Assembly: GCA_900074725.1 (NCBI GenBank)
Contig: LT598461.1
Span: forward strand, 1,451,696-1,515,695
Length of the DNA stretch: 64,000 nt
Direction of reading: 5' to 3'
Source: Lachancea dasiensis
Lineage: Eukaryota > Ascomycota > Saccharomycetes > Saccharomycetales > Saccharomycetaceae
How positions within the stretch are numbered: the stretch's first letter is position 1; the number at the start of each line of letters is the position of its first letter. This document shows positions 1-8,412 of the stretch, piece by piece. A program made the position numbers and the translations under genes. The notes under the pieces are model-generated. The model saw only the letters and a list, made by a program, of their open reading frames with translations, was not told the origin of the DNA and made no database searches.

Positions 1-338
1 CCAGATTTAGGATATCACCGAACATTATCAATTTGGATACAGGAATTCTCGAGTCAGTTGATGGGTAGTATATAGGAAACCTACGCGTAAGCTGTTTTCT
101 CACAAGCGGTGAGAACATGTAATTAAGCCCACTGTAAATAGCGAGTAGATTGGAAACGAAGCTGAGTACGTATGAATCGTAGGAGAGGCCCTTGATCGAC
201 TTGTGTAAGCGATTATATCGCCTTTGATATGTTACAGCGGCAACCTGAAACTGTTAGCAGAATTTCAGCATAGAAAACATTCCGTGGCAAGGAGAAACAT
301 ACATTCAATAGTGAGGAGAGAAATGTTATGATGGGCAT
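1..338 (-). CDS. PQ-loop family membrane protein, 5' part, spliced (YCL002C-like), runs off the left edge
   Basis: Minus-strand gene with structure join(1..244, 303..338) complement. Exon 1 is ATG plus 11 codons (338 to 303). The intron 302-245 is 58 bp, with donor GTATGT (302-297), branch point TGCTAAC (259-253) and acceptor CAG. Exon 2 is open from 244 to base 1. The joined reading begins MPIITFLSSLLN then VAAVTYQRRYNRLHKSIKG, and continues with SYDSYVLSFVSNLLAIYSG, a hydrophobic segment. The basic turn KSIKGLSYDSY followed by a membrane helix is typical of PQ-loop (cystinosin-type) proteins. In S. cerevisiae the intron-containing gene YCL002C lies immediately left of RER1, as here. The function of that gene is not established. 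The reading frame and splice signals are seen directly; the family assignment is inferred from motif and position. The C-terminal part lies outside the window. Confidence 0.8.
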
Positions 339-493
339 GGTCTATAGTATGATTGGGCCACTAAGCATCTTTATGCTATTTAATTATTAGGGTTTTTTCA
401 GTAAATAAATAGGCAACCAGAAAATTAAATAAATCATGAAGAAGTTAACTGCACATTAGACGCTTGCCATATTCAAAAATAACCTTATACGCC
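339..493. promoter_or_regulatory. Divergent promoter between the PQ-loop gene and RER1
   Basis: These 155 bp separate two divergent start codons and must carry both promoters. The stretch is AT-rich towards RER1. I could not assign a specific factor site. Confidence 0.5.
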
Positions 494-1036
494 ATGGATG
501 AAAGCCAGAAAAGAGCTCAAACTGTGGCCCTGATCAACAAGTACAGGACTATGTACCAACTATACATGGATCAATTAACTCCCCATGTCAAACACCGCTG
601 GATTGCACTTGGAGCGGGGGTGTTTCTCTTTTTTGTCCGTGTCGTGTACGGAGAAGGTTGGTACGTGGTGTGCTACGGGCTAGCGATTTATTTGTTAAAT
701 CAGTTTCTGGCCTTTCTAACGCCGAAATTCGACGTGTCTCTGCAACAAGATGAAGAAAACAATGAATTAGAATCTGGTGAAAGAGTTGACGAATTCAAAC
801 CCTTTATAAGGAGGCTCCCAGAGTTTAAATTTTGGCACAACTCGATGAGGGCACTGATTTTGTGTTCTGCAATGACGCTTTTCCGTATTTTTGATGTCCC
901 AGTGTTTTGGCCAATTCTTGTAGTATATTTCATTCTGCTCTTTGCGTTGACCATGAGAAGGCAAATTCAGCATATGATAAAGTACAAGTACATCCCGCTA
1001 GATATTGGGAAAAAAAGATACAGTACCAAAGAGTAA
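494..1036 (+). CDS. RER1: Rer1, ER retrieval receptor of early Golgi
   Basis: Rer1 sorts membrane proteins with polar transmembrane residues from the cis-Golgi back to the ER in COPI vesicles. The 180-residue product is close to the 188 residues of the S. cerevisiae protein. It has four hydrophobic segments arranged as two hairpins, and the strongly conserved blocks GWYVVCYG, LNQFLAFLTPKFD, RRLPEFKFWHNS and the end RRQIQHMIKYKYIPLDIGKK. The open frame extends upstream to a TTG at 464, but the first ATG is at 494 (MDESQKRA), which matches the family's short cytosolic N-terminus. It is followed by DOM34 on the same strand; in S. cerevisiae RER1 sits directly beside CEN3. Confidence 0.97.
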   Translation: MDESQKRAQTVALINKYRTMYQLYMDQLTPHVKHRWIALGAGVFLFFVRVVYGEGWYVVCYGLAIYLLNQFLAFLTPKFDVSLQQDEENNELESGERVDEFKPFIRRLPEFKFWHNSMRALILCSAMTLFRIFDVPVFWPILVVYFILLFALTMRRQIQHMIKYKYIPLDIGKKRYSTKE

Positions 1037-1339
1037 GTAGCGGGTATCGAATTTTATTTAAATCACCGGCCGTCTAACAGAAGCAAGGACGAAGTCTCAA
1101 TCATATGCTTTTTGCTAAACTTCCCTTACGGATCTCATATATATGAAAGTAAGAACCTGCTTGTTTCTCAAAGAACCCATTCCTTGCTGCAAAAGGTGTC
1201 TGATATAGGGATATGGGGTCAAGATAGTCTTGTCTCAAATTCTTTCGTCGGTGAAGACTGACGAGTCTTGACCAAAGTGAAAAAAATCGTATCAGCCAAG
1301 AAGAGGCTACAAACGCAATCCTCAGCTAGAAAAAATTCA
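1037..1339. promoter_or_regulatory. RER1-DOM34 intergenic region
   Basis: About 300 bp containing the end of RER1 transcription and the DOM34 promoter. A TATATATGA stretch lies near 1137-1145. I see no further gene or structured RNA. Confidence 0.4.
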
Positions 1340-2497
1340 ATGAGAATCATCAACCAAGTAGCGGGCAATGGGAATAACCCTGAGCAAATAACCCTTCTTC
1401 CGCAGGACAAAGAGGATTTGTTCAGCTTGTTCAACATTATCAATACCGACGATGAAATTATCTTTAAGAAGATGGTTACGAGCAAAGTTGACAACTTAGG
1501 GAAGAAGAAAACTTCTGACCTGATAAGACTCCGGTTAAGAGTAATATCCTCTGAGTTTGAACCACAACATGAGTTTTTAAGATACAAGGGAGTCACTACA
1601 GAAGACGATAGCGGGAAAGCCAATGTTGATGTTCCGCTCGGAAAATACTTCAGCTTCACTATAGATTACAAGTATCCCTTTACTTTGATGAAGCATGACT
1701 ACAACTCCTTTGTTGCCAAGCAAATTAAGGATGCCTGCAGTTTGGAGAGTCGTTCGGATATAGCCGCCGTTGTCTTACAAGAGAGCATTGCTCATATATG
1801 TTTATTGAGTTCTTTTAGTACTATACTGAAGAACAAGATAGAATACAGTCTTCCGAAGAAAAAGAGGAGTACAGACATTATTAAGTTCGACGAAAAAGTC
1901 GAGAAATTTTACAAAGCAACCTATGAGTCCATGAAGAGGCACTTTGATTTTGGAAAACTCAAGGTCATCATATTATGTTCGCCGGGCTTTTATGCAAAAT
2001 CCCTGTACGAAAAGGTAATTCAATATGCTCAGGAAGAACAGAATAAAGACCTTCTTATGCAGAAATCAAAATTTCTAGTAGCACATTGTTCTACGGGTTA
2101 TCTGCAGGGTATCAGCGAGGTATTGAAAAATCCTGCATATAGCTCTCGTCTTCAAGATGCAAAAAACTCCGAGGAAACCTTAATAATGGACTCTTTCTTA
2201 GAGCATCTGAATAACGATGACTTCAAAGCATGGTACGGTGAAGCAGAAGTAACAAAGGCATCAGAGATGGGTGCAATTGACACTCTACTAATTACAGACA
2301 GCCTTTTACGTGCAAACGACATTCAGCTGAGAAGAAAGAGTTTAGCCTTAACAGAAGATGTTGAAAATGCGGGCGGAAAAGTTTTTGTGTTCAGTTCTTT
2401 ACATAGTTCTGGTGAGGAACTGGAAAAGCTTACGGGAGTTGCCTGCATACTGAAATTCCCCATCCCTGACTTGGACGAAAATTCAGACTCCGATTAG
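1340..2497 (+). CDS. DOM34: Dom34/Pelota, ribosome rescue factor
   Basis: Dom34 works with Hbs1 to split stalled ribosomes during no-go and non-stop mRNA decay. The protein has the three-domain eRF1-like layout: an N-terminal Sm-like domain (about 1-130, with ITLLPQDKEDLF), a central domain (about 135-270, with KKKRSTDIIKFDEK and ILCSPGFYAK) and a C-terminal domain (about 275-380). It lacks the GGQ peptide-release motif of eRF1, as expected for Pelota. The open frame reaches upstream to a TTG at 1268, but the ATG at 1340 gives MRIINQVAGNG and 385 residues, matching the 386 of S. cerevisiae. It flanks CEN14 in S. cerevisiae, so RER1 and DOM34 together mark the unduplicated centromere neighbourhood. 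Confidence 0.97.
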   Translation: MRIINQVAGNGNNPEQITLLPQDKEDLFSLFNIINTDDEIIFKKMVTSKVDNLGKKKTSDLIRLRLRVISSEFEPQHEFLRYKGVTTEDDSGKANVDVPLGKYFSFTIDYKYPFTLMKHDYNSFVAKQIKDACSLESRSDIAAVVLQESIAHICLLSSFSTILKNKIEYSLPKKKRSTDIIKFDEKVEKFYKATYESMKRHFDFGKLKVIILCSPGFYAKSLYEKVIQYAQEEQNKDLLMQKSKFLVAHCSTGYLQGISEVLKNPAYSSRLQDAKNSEETLIMDSFLEHLNNDDFKAWYGEAEVTKASEMGAIDTLLITDSLLRANDIQLRRKSLALTEDVENAGGKVFVFSSLHSSGEELEKLTGVACILKFPIPDLDENSDSD

Positions 2498-2639
2498 AGG
2501 AATACAGATCAAGCTAGGCCCTATATATTTGTTATATTGTCATCGCTTCAAATGTTTTTACGCTGCTAAAATTGTCAATAAATATGAACTTTAATTTTTT
2601 GACGATTTCATGAACATTAGATTATCCGAACGAGTAAAT

Positions 2640-2834
2640 CATCTAATACTTAATTTAATGATAATTAAAACATTTTTGAAAAGTAAAAAACAAAAAATAG
2701 CATTGAACAGCTGACTGCAAATATATATTTCTTCAAAGTTTAAAATAAAAGAAAACACTTGTTTTTAACACTTTAGATAATAACAAAAAAACATTTTGAA
2801 CATATAAGTGTGTAGTGTTTCCGAAAGGGAATAT
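2640..2834 (+). other. Probable point centromere (CDEII-like AT-rich DNA plus CDEIII)
   Basis: CDEIII lies at about 2809-2834: a TGT start, then TTTCCGAAA (2818-2826), then three bases and AA. This fits the S. cerevisiae consensus, including the invariant central CCG, at most informative positions. The 95 bp to its left (2714-2808) are roughly 80% A+T, as expected of CDEII, and the AT-rich DNA continues to about 2640. No exact CDEI octamer (RTCACRTG) is present. Partial candidates are AACACTTG (2754-2761), an E-box CAGCTG (2708-2713) and ATCATCTA near 2639-2646. The location between DOM34 and CDC10 is where CEN3 (RER1/CDC10) and CEN14 (DOM34/CIT1) predict the ancestral centromere. Sequence and synteny agree; centromere function is inferred. 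Confidence 0.85.
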
Positions 2835-3103
2835 TATGTATTCCTAAAATATAAAATGTGTTTGATATCTTGCAAATAGTTGGGATGCTTTTGGGATGTT
2901 CTTCGGAGTTACCGTGAAACTTCAAATCTATAAGTAACATATATCTATTCTTTAAATGCCTGATAATGATGAACAGCTGAGGCGTGTAAGTGTAACGAAT
3001 TATACTTATTCACAAACAATAAAAAAAACCTTGGGATTATTTACTTATAACCATCAGTAAGGAAGTCGCTGTCGGAGCGCTCAAAGAAGGAGAACTAAAG
3101 GCT

Positions 3104-4102
3104 CTAACGTTGTTGGAGCATTGTGGTTGAAGTTTGGGATAAGTGTGCATTCGAGGAGCGGCTGCTTGCATTTTCTTTCAAGGCGATGAGTTGCCTAGAC
3201 CTAAACCCTTCATAGTGGACTAAGGACGTAGTTTCTATCAAGTCTTGGAGATGAGTTCTAATCAAGAATTCTCTCAAAAAGACAAACTCGCACTGGTTGA
3301 TATCTTCTACAGAAATGCTTCCCCAACGAGTCTTGCGACCTCTGACGAGCTCACCATCGATGGATACCTCTTTTTCAGATCCAACTACTGCAAAGGGAAT
3401 AATTGACCTTATACTTTCGTTTAATTCAATTTCCTCTTCAGTCAAATCATCGGATTGGTATGGATAAATTTTGAAGTTGTAGTGTTCAAATTGCTGCTGA
3501 ATGATATTTCTGAAAGACGTTCTTTCGTCCATAGTTAAAGCATCAGCCTTGGCAATAACAGGAATCACATTAGCAATCTCCGTAAGCCTTTTGAGTGCTG
3601 AAACATCGAGCTGGGTTAAACCCTTGCAATTGGGTTGAATGAAGTACAAAACTGCGTGTACTCTTGTATCAGGGATGTGTCTTTCACGTTGTGCGGTCAA
3701 TTCCCTGCGCAGGTACTGCGAGTGTTGTTCCTTGATAAATTTGATAATGGGCTCACATACTCTTTCATTATTGACTTGATCTCCAAAACCAGGTGTATCA
3801 ATGACGTTAATATTTAAGCGTACCCTGTCCTCCACTAAAGAATGAGATGAAACTTTGATTTCGGTAGTTTTGGTGATCGGCAATTTTGTAACATCAGCTC
3901 CAGTCGATGTGTCGATCAGGTGTGAGGCAAACAAAGTGTTTATCAAAGTGCTCTTCCCGAGGCCTGAGTGACCGACTACCATAATATTGAATTGGAAACC
4001 CTTCTTTAGCAAACGGTGCTCAATCTGACTTGTTATTGTATCAAAACCCACATAGCCCGTAGGTGCGACAGGAGAATCATTAATGCCTGTGATTTGAGAC
4101 AT
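3104..4102 (-). CDS. CDC10: Septin Cdc10
   Basis: Cdc10 is the core septin at the centre of the septin rod that builds the bud-neck ring for cytokinesis. The 332-residue product has the P-loop GHSGLGKS, the G3 motif DTPGFG, the G4 motif AKAD and the septin-unique region KTRWGSISVEDINQCEF. There is no C-terminal coiled coil, which is characteristic of Cdc10 among fungal septins. An ATG further upstream (4216) is in frame and would add 38 hydrophobic and basic residues unlike any septin N-terminus. I prefer the ATG at 4102 (MSQITGIND), which aligns in length with the 322-residue S. cerevisiae protein. It is the first gene to the right of the presumed centromere, as in S. cerevisiae chromosome III. 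Confidence 0.95.
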   Translation of the reverse strand: MSQITGINDSPVAPTGYVGFDTITSQIEHRLLKKGFQFNIMVVGHSGLGKSTLINTLFASHLIDTSTGADVTKLPITKTTEIKVSSHSLVEDRVRLNINVIDTPGFGDQVNNERVCEPIIKFIKEQHSQYLRRELTAQRERHIPDTRVHAVLYFIQPNCKGLTQLDVSALKRLTEIANVIPVIAKADALTMDERTSFRNIIQQQFEHYNFKIYPYQSDDLTEEEIELNESIRSIIPFAVVGSEKEVSIDGELVRGRKTRWGSISVEDINQCEFVFLREFLIRTHLQDLIETTSLVHYEGFRSRQLIALKENASSRSSNAHLSQTSTTMLQQR

Positions 4103-4337
4103 AAGAGGCGACTTGGTAGCTTGAAGCGATATTTGTTGTTTGTTTCGACGCGTAGTCAGTATATTTATTAAGATCAAATCACCTTGAATTAAATAGCATC
4201 CCGTGAATCGTCTCATGTGATCAAAAAATTTTTATGGGACTACAACAGAATTGAGTGACACAGTATCGAAGAAGCGCCTTACAGACAATCTTGTCTAAGC
4301 AGAAACTCAGATCCTCACGATAGGCGATTAGAGTGTT

Positions 4338-4886
4338 ATGTTTTCTTTCGTGACATCTATGGCGGGTAAGCAGCCATCTGCGCCATTCTCATTCAGTACA
4401 GCTTTGACATTGATGTGGCCAGCTGCTCTTCGGCCCCAGGCTCTTCCTCGCACGTTAGAACAACTTCTCGAAAAGCGAGAGTCTTCTTCAGAGCATCAGA
4501 GTCATGAATCACCGGCCAAAGACGGGATTTGGCTGGCGGTTCCTAAGAAAAAGGTCTCCCATCAAAAAAAGAGACAGAAGCTCTATGGTCCTGGCAGGAA
4601 ACAATTACAAATGATACACCATTTAAACCGCTGCCCCTCTTGTGGCCACTTTAAGCGGGCGAATACTTTATGCATGCACTGTGTCGGACAGGTCCACCAC
4701 ATATGGAAGGCCCATACTGCTAAGGAGAACTCAGAACCTTTACAAGAACAGGGACTCTCGGACTTAGACCACAGGATATTATACCCTGGTAACAAGAAAA
4801 CAGAGTACGCCAAGAAGCTCAAGGATAAAGACAGCTATCTCGATCGTCGTTTGAGGTCATTGCCAGCTAAAGATTTAGACAAATGA
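4338..4886 (+). CDS. MRPL32: Mitochondrial ribosomal protein bL32m
   Basis: This is a protein of the large mitoribosomal subunit. Of 182 residues, roughly the first 60 form a Ser/Ala/Leu-rich presequence; in yeast Mrpl32 this is cleaved by the m-AAA protease. The mature part begins near [18 protein letters not shown], the block conserved in bL32. A zinc ribbon follows, with C99-x2-C102 and C112-x2-C115. The start could be the ATG at 4338 or the in-frame ATG eight codons on; both leave a presequence. It is transcribed divergently from CDC10, the same arrangement as YCR002C/YCR003W. Confidence 0.95.
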   Translation: MFSFVTSMAGKQPSAPFSFSTALTLMWPAALRPQALPRTLEQLLEKRESSSEHQSHESPAKDGIWLAVPKKKVSHQKKRQKLYGPGRKQLQMIHHLNRCPSCGHFKRANTLCMHCVGQVHHIWKAHTAKENSEPLQEQGLSDLDHRILYPGNKKTEYAKKLKDKDSYLDRRLRSLPAKDLDK

Positions 4887-5114
4887 CTTCTTTTTCTGAC
4901 CTTCGAGAAATAGTATAGGTGTACAAAATACTAAGAATCCTCCTGTATATATTTTAATGAAATGACGAGATAATAGTATGCTATTGATTTGTGCGAGGTA
5001 CAGACCGATCAAGCTGATTATGCGACCGTCAAATACTTAATGCGTTTGTTTTTGTTACAAATGGAATCATTCTAAATTACGGATAGCTATTTTCTAGAGG
5101 TTCTGAAACGAAAC

Positions 5115-5135
5115 ATGAGAAGTGATTTCAGTTAA
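5115..5135 (+). promoter_or_regulatory. Short upstream ORF ahead of the F-box/JmjC gene
   Basis: An ATG at 5115 opens a six-codon frame closed by TAA at 5133-5135. The main ATG lies at 5155, only 19 bases after the stop. If it is in the mature leader, scanning ribosomes meet it first, which would lower translation of the main frame. Whether transcription starts upstream of 5115 is unknown. Confidence 0.4.
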
Positions 5136-5154
5136 CGGAAGTAGCGTCACAAGC

Positions 5155-6867
5155 ATGAATTTCGCCTCAAACCAGGGTGTAAACCCTTCAATATTCCGTG
5201 TCAATCTTCATACGTTCGCTCCTTCACACCCTCTGGGTGTGAAGCCTTCAGGTAACGCGTTGATGGCAGATTGTTTAAAGAAGCTCGAAAACCAAAGGCA
5301 GAGGCAGCTAGGCAAATTCGGGGTCTTTCCAGAAAATGTGCTTACGCATTTACTATCTTTCATTGACAATCCACGAGATTTATTGAGTTTGGGGCATACG
5401 TCTAGGGTATTTTACGCATACACATACAACGAAGAACTTTGGAGAAGACTTTATATCGAGGAATTCGTTTCACTTGAGGAAAACACAGCTGAGGCGAGCA
5501 CCCAGATCTCACCATTTGCATCGTCCAAATGGAGGGGTTCGTGGAGAAAGACGGTGCTAAAAGTTGATCAAGAGGCTTTGGTTAAAGTGAACGATTTGGT
5601 CTTCTCTGATCATTTGTATAGGCCCTATCAATGCTCACAAATTGACTTCGAGCACCTTTTTAGAAAAGTGATTGAGTTTCAGGTATCTTTAAAAGATCTG
5701 GGCCCAAGCTGGAGTCCTACATTTGGTGTCCAAAGACTTGACGAAATGAAGCTAACTCTAGATGAGTTCGAAAAGCACTTTATCGACATTCCGTTTATTT
5801 TACAAAATCATTCAAATCCCAAGAGATGGCCTGAATGGAGCTTAGAAACACTTGTCGAGGGCTTTGGCTCCGTGAAGTTTCGACAGGAAGCTGTAAAATG
5901 GTCTTTATCATTTTACGCCGACTACTTCAAACAAAACTGTGATGAGTCACCTCTTTATTTGTTTGATTGTAGTAGTAGAGCCATAAAAACGCTAAAGCAG
6001 GAATATGAGGCACCCATTATTTTTCAAAATGATCTTTTCAAAGTCTTTGAGAATGCCGATACACAGTGCAGACCTGATCACCGTTGGCTTATTGCTGGTC
6101 CCCAAGGCAGCGGCTCAACTTTTCATAAAGACCCGAATTACACCTCGGCTTGGAACACCGTTCTTACTGGAAAAAAGCTATGGATCATGTTCCCTCCTGA
6201 CGTTAAACCGCCAGGAATTTCCACGGATGAGGAGGAGGATGAGGTTACGTCCCCAGTAGGTGTAGCAGAGTGGATTCTTTCGGGATTTTACAATGACGCC
6301 TTAACTTTGGCACAGGATGGTAAATGTCGTATCGCCGTTACCTTCCCTGGCGATTGTATATACGTACCGTCTGGTTGGTGGCACTCAGTGATAAACCTCA
6401 CCGACTCAGTGGCGTTGACTGAGAACTTCGTGCCGGCTCCAACACTACCAAAAATCTTACTGTTTTTAAAATCTAAAAGGAAGCAGCTCTCTGGATTTCA
6501 CTTGCATGACATAATGTTGGCGGCAACAAAATTTCTGGAGAAAAGAGGAATTTTTGGCAACCAAGAGTCGGAAGATAATTTTATGAAACTGGAGAATTTT
6601 TTGTCTACAGAAATGGCTGACGCTATTGACAATAGAGATTGTGGCCTCTCGGAGGCAGCTTCAGAATTGCCAATTTTCGAATTTTTTGTTGAACTGCTAA
6701 GATCATCAAAGTTCGAACCGATGCTAGAGGATGCGCTAAAGAAAATGAAGGCGCTAGAGTCCGAAGAAGCAAAAAAGAGACATAAGCAAGTCAAGGTTTC
6801 TGACAGATGGACGTCACTCGCAGCGGACTCTAATAATGGCTTTAGTTTCAGCCTAAGTCTTGAGTGA
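5155..6867 (+). CDS. F-box plus JmjC-domain oxygenase (JMJD6-like)
   Basis: The 570-residue product carries an F-box-like segment at about 59-105 (ENVLTHLLSFIDNPRDLLSL, then ELWRRLYIEEF) and a JmjC cupin domain at about 240-435. Iron ligands are visible as H324-x-D326 (FHKDPNYTSAWN) and H410 (SGWWHSVINL). A lysine in GKKLWIMFPP is the expected 2-oxoglutarate contact. The arrangement resembles JMJD6-type hydroxylases and F-box/JmjC proteins of other fungi and plants. S. cerevisiae has no direct counterpart that I know of. The F-box suggests Skp1 binding, so it may be an SCF-linked oxygenase; the substrate is unknown. The frame begins at a GTG at 5122, but the first ATG is at 5155 (MNFASNQG). 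It lies between MRPL32 and YCP4, where S. cerevisiae has no gene. Confidence 0.85.
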   Translation: MNFASNQGVNPSIFRVNLHTFAPSHPLGVKPSGNALMADCLKKLENQRQRQLGKFGVFPENVLTHLLSFIDNPRDLLSLGHTSRVFYAYTYNEELWRRLYIEEFVSLEENTAEASTQISPFASSKWRGSWRKTVLKVDQEALVKVNDLVFSDHLYRPYQCSQIDFEHLFRKVIEFQVSLKDLGPSWSPTFGVQRLDEMKLTLDEFEKHFIDIPFILQNHSNPKRWPEWSLETLVEGFGSVKFRQEAVKWSLSFYADYFKQNCDESPLYLFDCSSRAIKTLKQEYEAPIIFQNDLFKVFENADTQCRPDHRWLIAGPQGSGSTFHKDPNYTSAWNTVLTGKKLWIMFPPDVKPPGISTDEEEDEVTSPVGVAEWILSGFYNDALTLAQDGKCRIAVTFPGDCIYVPSGWWHSVINLTDSVALTENFVPAPTLPKILLFLKSKRKQLSGFHLHDIMLAATKFLEKRGIFGNQESEDNFMKLENFLSTEMADAIDNRDCGLSEAASELPIFEFFVELLRSSKFEPMLEDALKKMKALESEEAKKRHKQVKVSDRWTSLAADSNNGFSFSLSLE

Positions 6868-7017
6868 CGAGTTTTGAAGTGGGAAGGCTTAGATATCGTA
6901 TTTTGAAGGATATTTAGGCTATAAATTTACATCTTCTTTGACAGAGTGGACCAATAGAAAAAATTTCAATTAAATGTTGTCTTTTGTCCAATGTGTCTAT
7001 AGGACATGAACATCACG

Positions 7018-7758
7018 CTACATCAACAAGCAGCAACCATTGTCTTTCTTTTTCGATTGATTTTTCTCTGTACCTGAAGCTTGCTGCACAGTTCTTGTAG
7101 TCTCTGCCTTCTTCTCATCAGCAGGCTGTTTAGCCGCTGACTTTTTGGTAGCGGAGAGAGGAAAGTGTTGTGCAATTTCGAAGAAAGCTTTACCTTGAGC
7201 TGTAGCAAGCCTTAATTCCAATGCACTAGGTAGCCGAGAACCGTCCGCGCCAGCTAGAGTACCAGCCCCCCAAGCGGAGCCACCATGTATCTCCTCAATG
7301 TTAGAGAGCTCTGCAAAAGTATTTCCATATCCCAAAGGCACGAAGATCATGCCGTGGTGAACCAAGTAGGTCAAACAAGACTTTACCGTAATTTCCTGCC
7401 CTCCACCATAAGTACCTGTAGATACAAAGATGCCGGCAGGCTTGCCTTGTAATGCACCTTTAGCCCATAAACCACCAGTTCTATCCCAGAAAGCCGACCA
7501 CTGAGCGGGAACATTACCGTATCTTGTTGGAACACCAAAAAGAAACGCATCGTATTCTTCAAGGGTCTTAGCGGTAGCAAGGGGAACATCGGGTTTAGAT
7601 GGTGCATGCATCTTTTCCAAAACTTCATCTGGGAGTGTTTCTTCGACCCTGAAGAGGTCAGCTTGACCGCCGGCGGCTTTGATACCCTTTAGAATAGATT
7701 CAGCCACAGTATCGATATGCCCATACAGCGAATAAGTAATAATTGCAATTTTAGTCAT
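7018..7758 (-). CDS. YCP4: Flavodoxin-fold NAD(P)H:quinone oxidoreductase-like protein Ycp4
   Basis: This is a WrbA-family flavodoxin-like protein of the fungal Pst2/Rfs1/Ycp4 group. The 246 residues include the FMN phosphate-binding loop near residue 10 ([10 protein letters not shown]), GVPTRYGN, and [10 protein letters not shown] for the flavin ring. After about residue 195 comes a Lys/Ala/Thr-rich linker ending in CCLLM. These C-terminal adjacent cysteines resemble the CCTVM end of the S. cerevisiae protein and suggest lipid attachment and membrane anchoring. Flavodoxin-like proteins of this group act in quinone detoxification at eisosomes in other yeasts. The position next to citrate synthase matches YCR004C/YCR005C. 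Confidence 0.95.
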   Translation of the reverse strand: MTKIAIITYSLYGHIDTVAESILKGIKAAGGQADLFRVEETLPDEVLEKMHAPSKPDVPLATAKTLEEYDAFLFGVPTRYGNVPAQWSAFWDRTGGLWAKGALQGKPAGIFVSTGTYGGGQEITVKSCLTYLVHHGMIFVPLGYGNTFAELSNIEEIHGGSAWGAGTLAGADGSRLPSALELRLATAQGKAFFEIAQHFPLSATKKSAAKQPADEKKAETTRTVQQASGTEKNQSKKKDNGCCLLM

Positions 7759-8412
7759 TTCAAGGTGGTAGTTGAGCTGGTAACGTTTTCAAAAAGCTAT
7801 TTAGCGGTCGTTTCCTTAAAGTGATGTTTTTTCGAGTTTCATGAGCCCCTTTAAGTAGCCTGACAAGTAATGTTAATCGAAAAAATCCAGCATTACTACG
7901 ATTTTAGTCACTTGTGAAAATCGTGTGTCGAATATTACCAATCATCACTTTAGGGAAAAGGAAAAAAGGTACAGTCCATCAGATGGGGCTTGCCATGGTG
8001 ACACTTTTGTTATGTAAGCTAAATATCGTTTCATGAAAAGCACCTCTATCGGAAATCCTCACCATCACAGCATTCACATGTTGTCGCGACTAAAATTGTG
8101 AGGGACATAAACCTTGGCTTGTCAAAGCTTGAATAATCAGAAGCAGGAGAGCAGGGGCCAATGTTGTGGCCACCTGCTATTAAACTTTCGATAGACATTA
8201 CTGAAGAAGATTAAATTGACGTGATAAAAGTTATAAATACCAAAGTTGAGGGCGTTATGTGGATGCGAGAATTGGTCCAGAGTATGAGATTGATCTTTGG
8301 GGATTTGAGACTCAAGACTATAAGTAAGGTAAGTCTGCTCTCCAGAAAACTGTTAACTCTTGTGGTTTGTATGGTACAAAATCGTTGGGATCATGACTGG
8401 AAAAGCGAGGAC
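7759..8412. other. Intergenic region YCP4-CIT1
   Basis: About 650 bp holding the YCP4 promoter (near 7759-8000) and the 3' flank of CIT1. Short open frames here overlap CIT1 antisense or lack an ATG and have no recognisable product. I see no RNA gene or repeat. Confidence 0.4.

Noticed and set aside
464-493. Upstream extension of RER1 from a TTG codon
   Set aside because: Nuclear yeast genes start at ATG almost without exception, and the extension has no family match. The same reasoning moved the starts of DOM34, the JmjC gene, the SCAP-like gene, the YFR018C-like gene, the NADH dehydrogenase, PES4, HIS2 and the D-amino-acid oxidase.
4103-4216. 38-residue N-terminal extension of Cdc10 from an in-frame ATG
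   Set aside because: The extension is hydrophobic and unlike septin N-termini, and the downstream ATG gives the expected length. It is not excluded that a minor longer form exists.
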